Origin: Agathobaculum ammoniilyticum
Lineage (GTDB): Bacteria; Bacillota; Clostridia; Oscillospirales; Butyricicoccaceae
Assembly: GCF_025567315.1 (NCBI RefSeq)
Contig: NZ_JAOQJE010000011.1
Coordinates: forward strand, 1-64,000
Direction: 5' to 3'
Length of the DNA: 64,000 nt
How positions within the stretch are numbered: the stretch's first letter is position 1; each line of letters begins with the position of its first letter. Positions 34,180 through 43,788 of this stretch are shown here, piece by piece. Below the pieces are notes generated by a model. It did not search any database, had not been told where the DNA came from, and saw nothing but the letters and a program-made list of their open reading frames with translations. The translations under genes and the position numbers were made by a program.

Positions 34180-35211
34180 ATGTCTGAAGTTTTATCACAA
34201 AGCCAAATAGATATGCTCCTCAACGCGGCGAGAAATGGCAATATTGACGCGGGAGTGGGGAATACCGCACAGTCTGAAGAAAAGCGGTATCCGAAATATG
34301 ACTTCTACAGCCCTAAGAAGTTTACACGCGACAGGCTCAAGATGGTGAGTAGTGTTTTTGAAAGCTATGTCAGGGTGTTGTCCTCCCGATTGAACGCAAT
34401 GCTGCATCTGGCATGCGACCTTGAGGTCGAGTCCGTCGAGGAACAGCGGTACTACGAGTTTTCCAATGCCTTGAGCGAACGGGATGTGCTGGTGCTGGTG
34501 CAGGATACGCTGGAGGATACGGGGGAAAAGGAGCCGATCCTGCTCCATATCACGACAGGCATCATGGTGAGTATGATTGACCGCCTGCTGGGGGGAAGCG
34601 GCGACGTAGAGGGCGAGATCGGATCGGATTATGAGTATACGGATATAGAGCTGAGGCTGTACACAGACCTTATGCGGAGCATGGTGGACTGTTTGGACAG
34701 CGCTTGGAAAAATTATATTGATATCGGATTCCGGTTTAACCGCGTCGAGGTCAATCCGACGCTGGTTCAGTTGATCGGGCTGGATGAGGCCGTTGTTATC
34801 ATTGGTATAACAGTAAAGACGGCTGTCAGCAGCGGACGCTTCAGTATATGCCTGCCAGGCACCATGCTGAGCGACGTGTTCAGCCAAATGAATCGGGAAA
34901 CCAGCAGCATGCGCCAGCCCAATAAGCATGACAGCGATGAAATTATGGATTACCTGCGCGCCTCGGAGCTTCCCATTATTGCGGAACTGCAGCACACAAC
35001 GCTGAGATTGTCAGATATTTACCATCTGCATGTTGGCGATGTGATAGATTTGGGACAGCCGAAGGATTCAAAGGTATTCCTGAATATAGGGGATAAGCGT
35101 TGGTTCGACGGCACCATGGGAGTGTTTCAGAAAAATAAAGCGGTTCGGATCGATAAGACCTATGTGCTGTCTGAAATGGGGCGCTTAGAAGATGAAGGAG
35201 AGAGGCAGTAA
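34180..35211 (+). CDS. fliM: Flagellar motor switch protein FliM
   Basis: FliM binds phosphorylated CheY and sits between FliG and FliN/FliY in the C ring. The 343-residue protein has the N-terminal CheY-P peptide LSQSQIDMLLNA, the CheC-like middle domain (DRLKMVSSVFESYVRVLSS; GTMLSDVFSQMN) and the SpoA domain at the end (about 260-335). AAAAGGATTTGTTATAAC precedes the ATG. fliY starts 2 bases after its stop. Confidence 0.96.
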   Translation: MSEVLSQSQIDMLLNAARNGNIDAGVGNTAQSEEKRYPKYDFYSPKKFTRDRLKMVSSVFESYVRVLSSRLNAMLHLACDLEVESVEEQRYYEFSNALSERDVLVLVQDTLEDTGEKEPILLHITTGIMVSMIDRLLGGSGDVEGEIGSDYEYTDIELRLYTDLMRSMVDCLDSAWKNYIDIGFRFNRVEVNPTLVQLIGLDEAVVIIGITVKTAVSSGRFSICLPGTMLSDVFSQMNRETSSMRQPNKHDSDEIMDYLRASELPIIAELQHTTLRLSDIYHLHVGDVIDLGQPKDSKVFLNIGDKRWFDGTMGVFQKNKAVRIDKTYVLSEMGRLEDEGERQ

Positions 35212-35213
35212 GA

Positions 35214-36455
35214 ATGGCATCGAGTTTGTTTAGCCCAATGGCGATGGATGCAATTGGAGAGATTTTCAACATCAGTTTGGGCTCTTCTGCAACGGCTGTT
35301 TCCAATATGCTGGCGCGGCGTGTGGACATCACAACGCCCAAGGTATCGCTTGTATCCGCCGAAAATTTCACGCTTGGCGACCTACAGCCCGCAATCGGTG
35401 TAAAGATCGATTACATAGCCGGACTGACCGGAAGCAACATCATGCTGCTCAAACGGAGCGATGTGCGGGCGATCGCGGATATCCTGCTGGGAACGGAAAC
35501 CAAAGACGAGGACTTCCAGATCAATGAGCTGAACATGAGTGCGATTTGTGAGGTCATGAATCAGATGATGGGGGCTGCATCCACCGCAATGTCTGATTTT
35601 CTCAATCGCATGGTGAATATCTCAACGCCGCAGGCGTTTGAGATACAGAGCTTGGATGAATTTGTGCGGGAATATTTCCCGTCAGGTGGAACGATGGTTG
35701 TCGTCCGCTTCCAGCTTAGCATTGAAAATGCAGTCGAAAGTGAATTTATGAGCGCGCTTAGCATGGATCTGGCGCGTGAACTGCTGGAGGGCTTTAACAT
35801 TTCCGGTGCCGATGTCGGCCTGCCGGAGGAGCCGTCGCCACAGGCGGCGGCATCCCCAGCTCCATCGCCTGTGGCAGAGCAGGCAAGCGTCGGCGCGGCG
35901 TTGAGCCAGGATGAGATTGAAAAGCTGCTGGCACAGAATATGCCTTCCGCGGAAGTGTCGGCAGAGACACCGCAGCAGGCAGCCGTACAGTCGCCACAGG
36001 AAGCGGCACCTGCTCGTGCAGCTGAGATGCCGCAGCCTCAGATGCAGATGCCATATCCCCCGTATGGGATGCAGATGCCATACCCGCCCATGTATTACAT
36101 GCCTCAGCCGCCGGCGGAGCCGAAAACAATCAAAACAAGCAGCCCTGTCATGCCGGAGCTGGACAGCAGGACGGCGCAGCTAACGCAAGAGCAGGAGGGC
36201 AATCTGGATTTGCTGATGTCCGTACCGGTGGACGTGTCAGTCGAAATCGGAAGGACGCGCCGGCGGGTAAAGGATATTTTGAATTATACAAAGGGCTCTC
36301 TTGTGGTGCTGGACCGATTGGCAGGGGATCGGGCGGATCTGTATGTCAATGGAAAATGCATTGCCAAAGGTGATATTGTGGTAGTTGACGATAACTTTGG
36401 CATCCGTATTGCCGAGATTATTGAACCGTTGGAACTGGAAGACCTAAGCAAGTAA
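35214..36455 (+). CDS. fliY: Flagellar motor switch phosphatase FliY (FliN-type)
   Basis: FliY completes the C ring and dephosphorylates CheY-P in Firmicutes. The 413-residue protein begins directly with the CheC-like domain (about 5-200; AMDAIGEIFNISLGSS and SAICEVMNQMMGAAST are the phosphatase helices). Next comes a 130-residue Pro/Ala/Gln/Met-rich linker, then the FliN SpoA domain (about 330-410, VDVSVEIGRTRRRVKDIL). A CheY-P-binding-like motif LSQDEIEKLL lies in the linker (about 230-239) rather than at the N-terminus as in Bacillus. The linker also repeats MQMPYPP. Confidence 0.93.
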   Translation: MASSLFSPMAMDAIGEIFNISLGSSATAVSNMLARRVDITTPKVSLVSAENFTLGDLQPAIGVKIDYIAGLTGSNIMLLKRSDVRAIADILLGTETKDEDFQINELNMSAICEVMNQMMGAASTAMSDFLNRMVNISTPQAFEIQSLDEFVREYFPSGGTMVVVRFQLSIENAVESEFMSALSMDLARELLEGFNISGADVGLPEEPSPQAAASPAPSPVAEQASVGAALSQDEIEKLLAQNMPSAEVSAETPQQAAVQSPQEAAPARAAEMPQPQMQMPYPPYGMQMPYPPMYYMPQPPAEPKTIKTSSPVMPELDSRTAQLTQEQEGNLDLLMSVPVDVSVEIGRTRRRVKDILNYTKGSLVVLDRLAGDRADLYVNGKCIAKGDIVVVDDNFGIRIAEIIEPLELEDLSK

Positions 36456-36479
36456 TTATAAAAAAGGATGGTTTTTACA

Positions 36480-36845
36480 ATGGCGAAGATTTTACTGGTG
36501 GATGATGCGGCTTTTATGCGCATGATGGTCAAAAATACGCTGAATGAGAACGGCTATACCGACCTGTATGAGGCAAGTGACGGCGCGGAAGCAGTTACGA
36601 AATATGCAGAGCTGAAGCCCGATCTGGTGATTATGGATATTACCATGCCGAACATGGACGGTTTGGAAGCCCTGAAAGCGATTCGTAAAGCGGATCCAAA
36701 CGCCTCGGTAGTGATGTGTTCTGCAATGGGGCAGGAGGCAATGGTAATCGAGGCGATCAAGTCAGGCGCCAAGGATTTCATCGTAAAACCCTTTAAGCCG
36801 GACCGTATTATTAAAACCGTAAGCTCGATCGTGGGCCAGGCCTGA
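36480..36845 (+). CDS. cheY: Chemotaxis response regulator CheY
   Basis: A 121-residue single receiver domain. Phosphoacceptor Asp lies in DLVIMDITMPNMDG, the acidic pocket in ILLVDDAAFM, and the conserved Thr/Ser and Lys in MCSAMGQ and FIVKPFKP. CheY-P binds FliM/FliY to change rotation. The start at 36480 gives the canonical MAKILLVDD; the frame opens four codons earlier. It sits between fliY and fliO as in Bacillus and Clostridium. Confidence 0.95.
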   Translation: MAKILLVDDAAFMRMMVKNTLNENGYTDLYEASDGAEAVTKYAELKPDLVIMDITMPNMDGLEALKAIRKADPNASVVMCSAMGQEAMVIEAIKSGAKDFIVKPFKPDRIIKTVSSIVGQA

Positions 36846-36846
36846 T

Positions 36847-37221
36847 ATGCCGCCCTTGCTTTCACTGGCAGGGATGCTGCTGTGTACAGCGGTTATATTG
36901 TTCCTAGCCTACTGGGTAACGCGGAAAATTGGGCTGAGCAGCGGCGTGGGGAATGCGGGCGTGGGCAGCCGGATGCGTGTTTTGGACAGGCTGCCAATAG
37001 GGACCGGCCAGTCCCTGCTGGTTGTTCAGCTTGGTGAGCAGTGCTTTGTTCTGGGAGTATCCAAGGAGCACATCAGCCTGATTGCCGAGTTGACGGAGGA
37101 GCAGGCGCAGTTATGGAAGAAATCGGCTGCGGTGCATAAGGCTGACACCGCTCCGGCGGCTTTTTTTGAGACGCTTTCCCGCAGGCTGCATGGAAGAGAC
37201 GATCAGGATAAGGGGGGATAA
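36847..37221 (+). CDS. fliO: Flagellar biosynthetic protein FliO
   Basis: FliO helps assemble the FliP ring of the export gate. The 124-residue protein has one N-terminal membrane helix (about 3-24) and the conserved cytoplasmic stretch LDRLPIGTGQSLLVVQLGEQCFVLGV. It starts 1 base after the cheY stop and ends 5 bases before fliP, so coupling is tight. Sequence similarity in this family is low; position gives much of the support. Confidence 0.88.
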   Translation: MPPLLSLAGMLLCTAVILFLAYWVTRKIGLSSGVGNAGVGSRMRVLDRLPIGTGQSLLVVQLGEQCFVLGVSKEHISLIAELTEEQAQLWKKSAAVHKADTAPAAFFETLSRRLHGRDDQDKGG

Positions 37222-37226
37222 GGGGC

Positions 37227-37892
37227 ATGCCCGAAGGACTGATCAATGTAAATGGAGATAACGTCCAGACGCTGGAGGTATTGTTCCTTACCACAGTCAT
37301 CGCGTTGCTTCCGTCCATCCTGGTTATGATGACCTCCTTTACCCGGATCATCATTTCTCTGTCTTTCCTGCGCAGTGCGATAGGGACACAGCAGAACCCG
37401 CCCAATATGGTGCTGATTGGGATTGCGCTGTTTTTAACACTGTTCATCATGAATCCGGTTTTAACGGAGATACAGCAAAACGCATATGAACCATATCGGC
37501 AACAGGCAATCACGCAGGAGCAGGCGATTGAACGCGCGGAGGTCCCGCTGAAGCGGTTCATGCTGCGGCAGACCGAGCAGTCCTCGCTGAATATGTTTTG
37601 TGATCTGGCACAGGTGGATGCGCCTGCGTCCGAGGAGGAGGCGATGGCGCTGTCCATGCGGGTGGTCGTTCCCTCCTATATGACGAGCGAGCTCAAGCGA
37701 GCGTTTGAGATCGGCTTCTTTCTGTATATCCCCTTTATGCTGATCGATATTGTGGTTTCTTCCACATTGATGAGCATGGGTATGATTATGCTCCCGCCGG
37801 CGATGATCTCCATGCCGTTCAAGCTGCTGTTGTTTGTCACGGTGGATGGATGGCAGCTGTTGTTTTCCACGCTGGCGCAGGGCTTCCGATAG
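37227..37892 (+). CDS. fliP: Flagellar export gate protein FliP
   Basis: FliP forms the core of the type III export gate with FliQ and FliR. The 221-residue protein has the conserved MMTSFTRIIISLSFLRSAIG, a central extracytoplasmic loop, and FEIGFFLYIPFMLIDIVVSS and SMGMIMLPPAMISMPFKLLLFV. It lacks the cleavable signal peptide of enterobacterial FliP. AAGGGGGGATAAGGGGC precedes the ATG. Confidence 0.96.
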   Translation: MPEGLINVNGDNVQTLEVLFLTTVIALLPSILVMMTSFTRIIISLSFLRSAIGTQQNPPNMVLIGIALFLTLFIMNPVLTEIQQNAYEPYRQQAITQEQAIERAEVPLKRFMLRQTEQSSLNMFCDLAQVDAPASEEEAMALSMRVVVPSYMTSELKRAFEIGFFLYIPFMLIDIVVSSTLMSMGMIMLPPAMISMPFKLLLFVTVDGWQLLFSTLAQGFR

Positions 37893-37916
37893 CGGTTGAG
37901 AAAGGCGGGTGCCATA

Positions 37917-38177
37917 GTGGATCAAAATCAGGTGATGGATATTCTGCGGCAGGGGATGTGGGTTGCAGTCAAGATCGGCGGGCCAATGCTGATTGCAAGT
38001 ATGGCGGTCGGCATACTGGTTGCTATTTTTCAGGCGGCGACACAGATCCATGAGCAGACGCTCTCGTTTGTACCAAAGCTGCTCCTGATCGCAGTATTCT
38101 GTATGGTGGGCGGTGGATGGATGCTGAATACCATGCAGGACTTTACAAGAATGATTTTTACACAAATGCTGGGATAG
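37917..38177 (+). CDS. fliQ: Flagellar export gate protein FliQ
   Basis: An 86-residue protein with two membrane helices. QVMDILRQGMWVAVKIGGPML and IFQAATQIHEQTLSFVPKLL (each family-conserved) identify it. The start is GTG at 37917, giving MDQNQVMD; GAAAGGCGGGTGCCATA precedes it. A TTG 21 bases upstream is open but would add unlike residues. It lies between fliP and fliR. Confidence 0.93.
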   Translation: MDQNQVMDILRQGMWVAVKIGGPMLIASMAVGILVAIFQAATQIHEQTLSFVPKLLLIAVFCMVGGGWMLNTMQDFTRMIFTQMLG

Positions 38178-38196
38178 GCGCACAGGGAGCAAAAAG

Positions 38197-38967
38197 ATGA
38201 TAGATGAAGCGGGGCTGACATTGTTCCTGTATATCCTGATGCGGATGACAGGCTTTGTTGTTTTTAATCCGCTCTGGGGACGGATGAATGTGCCGGCTAT
38301 GGTCAAGGCCGGAGTGAGCCTTGTTATGGCGGTCTTTGTCGGTGCGTTTGCCGTACAGAATGCTGTGGCTGTGCCGGCAACGGCAATAGAGCTTGCGCTG
38401 CGGCTTTTATTGGAGCTTGCGCTGGGTTATCTGGTTGCAGTGGTCATGCATTGCTTCTTTTATGTGCCGCTTCTGGCGGGACATATGATTGATGCGCAAA
38501 TGGGGATGAATATGTCCGAAAACTACGATCCTGCTATGGGGACCAATGTATCCCTTACCTCTACCTTGCTGAATATCATGCTTGTCCTGCTTTTTTTCTC
38601 TGCGGGAGGGCATATCACACTACTGCGCATTTTACTCGATTCAGGCCGTATTATTCCATTTGGATCGGCTGTATTAGGGGAGCAGGCGGTTTCCAGCCTT
38701 CTGGAGCTGTTCGCTTCCTGTACAGTGCTGGCACTTAAGCTCAGCCTGCCTGTTTTGGCTGCAGAGCTTATCGGGCAGCTGGGAATGGGTATTCTGATGA
38801 AGGTAATACCGCAGATCAATGTATTTGCTATCAACTTTGAATTAAAGATCCTGCTGGGGTTGCTGTTGGTGACATTGCTCATGCCGCTGATGGGGGAATT
38901 CCTTTTGGGCATGGAAAAGCAAATGCTGGTGGCAATCGAGCAGATGATAAAAACGACAATATTATAG
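38197..38967 (+). CDS. fliR: Flagellar export gate protein FliR
   Basis: FliR closes the export-gate ring. The 256-residue protein has about six membrane helices. Family strings are RMTGFVVFNPLWGRMNVPAM (starting near residue 17), GYLVAVVMHCFFYVPLLAG and the C-terminal PQINVFAINFELKILLGLL. CACAGGGAGCAAAAAG precedes the ATG. Confidence 0.95.
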   Translation: MIDEAGLTLFLYILMRMTGFVVFNPLWGRMNVPAMVKAGVSLVMAVFVGAFAVQNAVAVPATAIELALRLLLELALGYLVAVVMHCFFYVPLLAGHMIDAQMGMNMSENYDPAMGTNVSLTSTLLNIMLVLLFFSAGGHITLLRILLDSGRIIPFGSAVLGEQAVSSLLELFASCTVLALKLSLPVLAAELIGQLGMGILMKVIPQINVFAINFELKILLGLLLVTLLMPLMGEFLLGMEKQMLVAIEQMIKTTIL

Positions 38968-38995
38968 TATTGCAGCCGGAAAGGGGGGAGCGGGC

Positions 38996-40066
38996 ATGGC
39001 GGCTGGAGAAAAGACCGAAAAAGCGACACCAAAACGGCGCCGTGACGAACGAAAAAAGGGTAATGTTTTGATGAGCCGCGACGTGGTCGCAGTGGCAACC
39101 CTGTTTGCCAGTTATGTGACGCTTCGCATTGGCTTGCCTTTGATGGCAGAGGCTATGGCCGCGCTGGTACGCTTTTGCATCGGGCTGGTGGGAAGCCTGC
39201 CGACCGGCGGCGCGAGCGCCATAGGGACTGAACTGAAGGCACAGTCTATGATGGCGTTGGCGCGGTCCGTCGCGCTCCCTCTTCTTATCACTATATTGGC
39301 AGCGGTTGCCGCAACATTTGCACAGACAAGGCTTCTGGTGTCATTTGAGGCGCTCCGGCCCAAGTTCAGCAGACTGAATCCTTTGCAGGGGATCAAACGG
39401 CTTTTTTCACTGAAAAGCATTATAGAGGCATTCAAAGGCGTGCTGAAAATAGCGATACTGCTGTTTTTGATCTACCGGTTTGTGGAGGGAGCGCTTTTAA
39501 AGTTTGCCCAGTATATGAATATGGATCTGGCAAGATCGATTCAGTCCATGCTGGAATTGGGGCTTGGCCTGTTGCTGGAGGTGGCGGCAGCGTTTCTGGT
39601 GATTTCCTTTTTTGATTACCTGTACCAATGGTGGGAATTTGAGCGACAGCTCAAAATGTCCAAACAGGAGATTAAAGAGGAATACAAGCAGATGGAAGGC
39701 GACCCGCAGATTAAAGGGAAAATTAAAGAGCTGCAGCGAAGAATGGCGCGTTCGCGCATGATGCAGGCTGTGCCGGGCGCGGATGTGGTCATACGAAATC
39801 CGACGCACTTTGCGGTCGCATTGCGTTATCGCGCCGGACAGGATGCAGCTCCGGTTGTGGTCGCCAAGGGGCAGGATGCGTTGGCCCTGCGTATTGTAGC
39901 CGTAGCGGAGCAAAGCGGCGTTGCGGTGGTCGAAAACAAGCCGTTGGCGCGGGCGCTGTATGCGTCGGCCGAGGTTGGGCAGATGATACCGGCAGAGCAA
40001 TATGGTCCGGTGGCAGATGTGCTGGTTTATATCTACAAGCTGAATCATAAAAAACCGGTTGGTTAA
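38996..40066 (+). CDS. flhB: Flagellar export switch protein FlhB
   Basis: FlhB controls the change from hook to filament substrates by self-cleavage. The 356-residue protein starts with the conserved GEKTEKATPKRRRDERKKGN, has four membrane helices, and carries the cleavage motif NPTH at residues 268-271 (cleavage between Asn and Pro). GGGGGGAGCGGGC precedes the ATG. flhA follows after 26 bases. Confidence 0.97.
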   Translation: MAAGEKTEKATPKRRRDERKKGNVLMSRDVVAVATLFASYVTLRIGLPLMAEAMAALVRFCIGLVGSLPTGGASAIGTELKAQSMMALARSVALPLLITILAAVAATFAQTRLLVSFEALRPKFSRLNPLQGIKRLFSLKSIIEAFKGVLKIAILLFLIYRFVEGALLKFAQYMNMDLARSIQSMLELGLGLLLEVAAAFLVISFFDYLYQWWEFERQLKMSKQEIKEEYKQMEGDPQIKGKIKELQRRMARSRMMQAVPGADVVIRNPTHFAVALRYRAGQDAAPVVVAKGQDALALRIVAVAEQSGVAVVENKPLARALYASAEVGQMIPAEQYGPVADVLVYIYKLNHKKPVG

Positions 40067-40092
40067 AGATATAGGGAAGTAACGGTGAAACG

Positions 40093-42165
40093 ATGAAACG
40101 AATTTTTGACAATGTCATATCTGTGTTCGTGGTGGTCATCGTGCTTTTTCTTCTGATTCCGCTGCCGCCATTCCTGCTGGACGTATTTTTTATTCTGAAT
40201 ATTTCATTGTCGCTGATCATCCTGCTGATCACGATGAATATTAAGGAGCCGCTGGAATTTTCAATTTTTCCGTCGCTTCTGCTGATCACGACGCTGTTCC
40301 GTCTGGGACTGAATGTTTCCTCAACGCGCCTGATCCTGTCTGAGCAGGGGGAAGCAGGGCAGGTAATCAAGGTCTTTGGCGAATTCGTTATTCAGGGCAA
40401 CGTGGTTATCGGCGTCATCATATTTCTGATCATTGTATTGATGCAGTTTATCGTAATCACAAAGGGAGCGGAGCGCGTGGCAGAAGTCGCAGCGCGTTTT
40501 ACGCTGGACGCCATGCCTGGAAAGCAGATGGCGATTGATGCAGATTTGTCCTCCGGTATCATAAACGAACAGGATGCCAGACGCCAGAGAGCGAAAATCC
40601 AGCGGGAAGCAGACTTCTATGGTGCAATGGACGGCGCGACCAAAATCGTAAAAGGTGATGCGATCATGTCGATCATCATCACCTCGATCAACTTTATCGC
40701 GGGCTCAATCATTGGCATTGTACAGTCTGGCATGGAACTGAGCGATGTTCTCAGCATTTACTCGATTGCAACGATTGGCGACGGCTTGGTATCGCAGCTG
40801 CCGGCGCTGATGATTTCCACAGCTACCGGCATGATCGTAACACGTTCGGTTGCGGATGGAAGCCTGAACAACGATGTAATCCGTCAGTTTCTGGCGCAGC
40901 CGCGCGCGCTTTCGATTGCGGGGCTGATACTTGCCATATTTGCGGTCCTTCCCGGTACGCCGCATGTTCAGCTCATATTGATCTCGGCTGCTCTGTTTCT
41001 GGTCAGCCGGCGGGTAACCAGCCAGATGGAGGCGCTGGAACGGCAGCAGCAGGAACTGCCGGCGGCACAGGAAGCTGCAAAACGCGAGGCGGAAGCACAG
41101 CAATCCGAGATGGATTATTATAAAGATATTAATAATGTGTACTCGCTGATCAATATCGAGCCGATCGAAATGGAATTTGGATATAGTCTGATCCCGCTGG
41201 TTGATGAATCGAGCGGGGGCAAGCTGATCAGCCGTATCGTTATTTTCCGGCGCCAGTATGCACAGGATATGGGCTTTGTCGTGCCGTCTATCCGCTTGCG
41301 TGATGTGGCGATGCTGGGGACCAACCAGTATGTCATCAAGATTAAAGGGGAGGAAGTGGCGCGCGGAGAGATCCTGACAGATTATTATCTTGCGTTGGAG
41401 CCGCCGAATCCCGCAGGGGAAATCGACGGGATTGAAACCATAGAACCCTCCTATGGGATCCCCTCTCGCTGGATTCTGCCCGAAAATAAAGAAATGGCGG
41501 AGATCTATGGCTATACAGTGATCGACCCGCTTTCGGTTATGCTGACACATTTGTCGGAAACGATTAAAAAGCATACCTATGAAATCCTGAACCGTGCGGA
41601 AACCATACAGCTTGTGGATAACATGAAGAGAATCGCCCCCCAGTTGGTGGAAGAGGCGTTCCCCAACGTTATCTCCTATGCAATGCTGGAGAAGATTCTG
41701 AAAAACCTGTTAAAAGAAGGGATACCGATTAAGGATATGGTGACCATCGTCGAAACGGTTGTTGACGCGGTAGCGATTACTAGGGATACGGATTTGATTA
41801 CCGAAAGCGTGCGTGCCCAGTTGAAGCGGACGATTACCCACCGGTTCTGCGAGGATGGAAAGCTGAACGTAATTACACTGGATGCAGAAGTGGAGAAGAA
41901 GATCGTGGCAAGCCTGACGAAAAATGAACAGGGCGTTTATCTTGCCATCGGCCCCGAACTGATGCAAAAGCTTTTGTCACAGCTGGGGGAATATGTAAAA
42001 AAGTTTGCCGAGCTTTCGCAGAAGCCGATTCTGCTGACCAGCCATATCATCCGGATATATTTGAGCAGGCTGCTGGAACAGTTTTATCCGGATATAACAG
42101 TGCTTTCCTTTAATGAGATTATTACAAACGTGCAGATTCAGTCGCTGGGAAACGTTACGCTTTGA
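40093..42165 (+). CDS. flhA: Flagellar export gate protein FlhA
   Basis: FlhA is the main export-gate component that receives chaperone-substrate complexes. The 690-residue protein has eight membrane helices (about 1-310), the FHIPEP-type cytoplasmic loop (RVAEVAARFTLDAMPGKQMA, then DADLSSGIINEQDARRQR) and the large cytoplasmic domain (about 345-690). Unlike in many Firmicutes, flhF and flhG do not follow; the sigma factor gene comes next after 43 bases. Confidence 0.97.
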   Translation: MKRIFDNVISVFVVVIVLFLLIPLPPFLLDVFFILNISLSLIILLITMNIKEPLEFSIFPSLLLITTLFRLGLNVSSTRLILSEQGEAGQVIKVFGEFVIQGNVVIGVIIFLIIVLMQFIVITKGAERVAEVAARFTLDAMPGKQMAIDADLSSGIINEQDARRQRAKIQREADFYGAMDGATKIVKGDAIMSIIITSINFIAGSIIGIVQSGMELSDVLSIYSIATIGDGLVSQLPALMISTATGMIVTRSVADGSLNNDVIRQFLAQPRALSIAGLILAIFAVLPGTPHVQLILISAALFLVSRRVTSQMEALERQQQELPAAQEAAKREAEAQQSEMDYYKDINNVYSLINIEPIEMEFGYSLIPLVDESSGGKLISRIVIFRRQYAQDMGFVVPSIRLRDVAMLGTNQYVIKIKGEEVARGEILTDYYLALEPPNPAGEIDGIETIEPSYGIPSRWILPENKEMAEIYGYTVIDPLSVMLTHLSETIKKHTYEILNRAETIQLVDNMKRIAPQLVEEAFPNVISYAMLEKILKNLLKEGIPIKDMVTIVETVVDAVAITRDTDLITESVRAQLKRTITHRFCEDGKLNVITLDAEVEKKIVASLTKNEQGVYLAIGPELMQKLLSQLGEYVKKFAELSQKPILLTSHIIRIYLSRLLEQFYPDITVLSFNEIITNVQIQSLGNVTL

Positions 42166-42208
42166 TCTGGCATAGCCCGGAAGATGAGAGAGGACGGGAA
42201 GAGGCGTT

Positions 42209-42991
42209 TTGGAAGAACAGAAGCAGTGGGCAGAGCTGTCGAACGAGGCGCTGCTCGAAGAGTATAAGCAGTCCGGTGATAAGGAACTGAAAAAGGTTCT
42301 GGTGATGCGGTATGCCTGTCTTGTAAAAAATGTGGCACTAAAGCTGCGTGGGGTTTATGCCAGCTTCGCACAGGTCGATGATATTATTAACGAGGGGATC
42401 ATCCTTTTAATGAATGCTCTGGATAAATTTGATCTGAGCCAAAATGTAAAGTTTGAAACCTTTATATGCAAACGCCTGCGCGGCATGATTATTGATGTTG
42501 CGCGGAAGCAGGACTGGATCCCCCGGTCCGTGCGCCGACATATGCGGGAGATCGATGAGGCCAATGGGCAACTATATACTCGACTGGGCAGGGCGCCAAC
42601 AGATCAGGAGGTGGCAGGGCATCTTGGTATCAGCGTGGAGCGCTACCAAGCAGAGCTTGCCAAGACTGCTTTGTGCAATGTGCTTTCCCTGGACATGATG
42701 CTGGATGAAAACGATTCCGACACATTGGTGAAAAAGCTGCCGCAGAGTGACGCGGACGCCCAGCCGGAGGAGCGTTATCAGAAGAAGGAGATGCAGAAAG
42801 TTTTGCGTGACAGTATTGCAGGGCTGCGGGAAAATGAGCAGGTTGTTCTGTCACTGTATTATCAGAAGATGTTGCAGATGAAAGAGATAGCAAAGGTGCT
42901 TGGCGTAAGCGAGCCACGTGTTTCTCAGATCCATTCCAATGCGATCCGGAAGCTCCGAGCCGCAATGACAGCCTATATATATGATACATAA
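42209..42991 (+). CDS. fliA: Flagellar sigma factor FliA/SigD (sigma-28)
   Basis: A 260-residue sigma-70 family protein with regions 2, 3 and 4: FAQVDDIINEGIILLMNALDKFD, IDVARKQDWIPRSVRRHMREI and LGVSEPRVSQIHSNAIRKLR. It would transcribe late genes such as flagellin (sigma-28-type elements are seen at 49971 and 62443). The start is TTG at 42209 with GAAGAGGCGTT upstream, a weak start that may limit its amount. It is encoded inside the early operon, as SigD is in Bacillus. No flgM is next to it. Confidence 0.93.
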   Translation: MEEQKQWAELSNEALLEEYKQSGDKELKKVLVMRYACLVKNVALKLRGVYASFAQVDDIINEGIILLMNALDKFDLSQNVKFETFICKRLRGMIIDVARKQDWIPRSVRRHMREIDEANGQLYTRLGRAPTDQEVAGHLGISVERYQAELAKTALCNVLSLDMMLDENDSDTLVKKLPQSDADAQPEERYQKKEMQKVLRDSIAGLRENEQVVLSLYYQKMLQMKEIAKVLGVSEPRVSQIHSNAIRKLRAAMTAYIYDT

Positions 42992-43008
42992 CGAGGGAGG
43001 AATACGCA

Positions 43009-43764
43009 GTGTATAAAGGATTTTACGATCTGACCTCGGCCATGCTCACGCAGACGAGGAACCTGGATGTGATCGGCAATAACATGAGCAATACTGCCAC
43101 CACAGGCTATAAAGCAGATCGCTATGCGGACACGACCTTTGATGAGGTTATGCGCAGCCGAGTGGGGAACAAGCAGAAAGCCCCGCAGGCATTGGGTACA
43201 ACGACGAGTTATATCACAGCGCTCGATGAGGTATATACCGATCACTCCCAAGGTGGGCTGGAGCAGACGGGGCTTCCGTTCGATTTTGCCATAGAAGGGG
43301 AAGGATATTTTGCCGTTCAAAGTGCGTCGGGGCGGGTATATACGAGAAACGGATCGTTTATGCTGGACGATCAAGGTTATCTCTACCTTGCTGGACAAGG
43401 GCGCGTACTGGGACAAAACGGACAGCCTATCTATCTGGGGACGGATCATATCACTGCCTTAACTGATGGTACGATCATGGGGCCGGACGGGCGTGTGCTG
43501 GGAGCCTTGGGCGTATTTGCATTTGCCGATCCAGCGCAGACGCTGGAAAAGACGGGGGAGGGGATGTTCACTGCCAATATCCAGCCGCAGGCAGCAGGCA
43601 ACCGGATAATCCACCATAAAATGATTGAGCGCTCCAATATTGACCTGGTACAGCAGATGACCGAGATGATGACCTGCCAACGTGCCTTGCAGAGTTCATC
43701 GCAGTTAAGCAAAATGTATGATCAGCTTATGACGAAGACTTCGACCGAACTTGGGCGAGTTTAA
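43009..43764 (+). CDS. Flagellar hook-basal body protein (FlgF/FlgG family, first copy)
   Basis: The 251-residue protein has the rod/hook N-terminal motif LDVIGNNMSNTATTGYKADR, the LPFDFAIEGEGYFAV and YTRNGSFMLDDQGYL strings of distal-rod proteins, and a C-terminal coiled coil (DLVQQMTEMMTCQRALQSSS). It is either FlgF or FlgG; with a paralogue next to it the assignment is open. Start is GTG after GAGGGAGGAATACGCA. Confidence 0.88.
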   Translation: MYKGFYDLTSAMLTQTRNLDVIGNNMSNTATTGYKADRYADTTFDEVMRSRVGNKQKAPQALGTTTSYITALDEVYTDHSQGGLEQTGLPFDFAIEGEGYFAVQSASGRVYTRNGSFMLDDQGYLYLAGQGRVLGQNGQPIYLGTDHITALTDGTIMGPDGRVLGALGVFAFADPAQTLEKTGEGMFTANIQPQAAGNRIIHHKMIERSNIDLVQQMTEMMTCQRALQSSSQLSKMYDQLMTKTSTELGRV

Positions 43765-43788
43765 AAAATCGAAAGGGAGCCTTAAAGC

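Noticed and set aside
42209..42991. Sporulation sigma factor (SigF/SigG/SigB type)
   Set aside because: Its place inside the flagellar operon and region 2/4 sequence fit FliA/SigD better.
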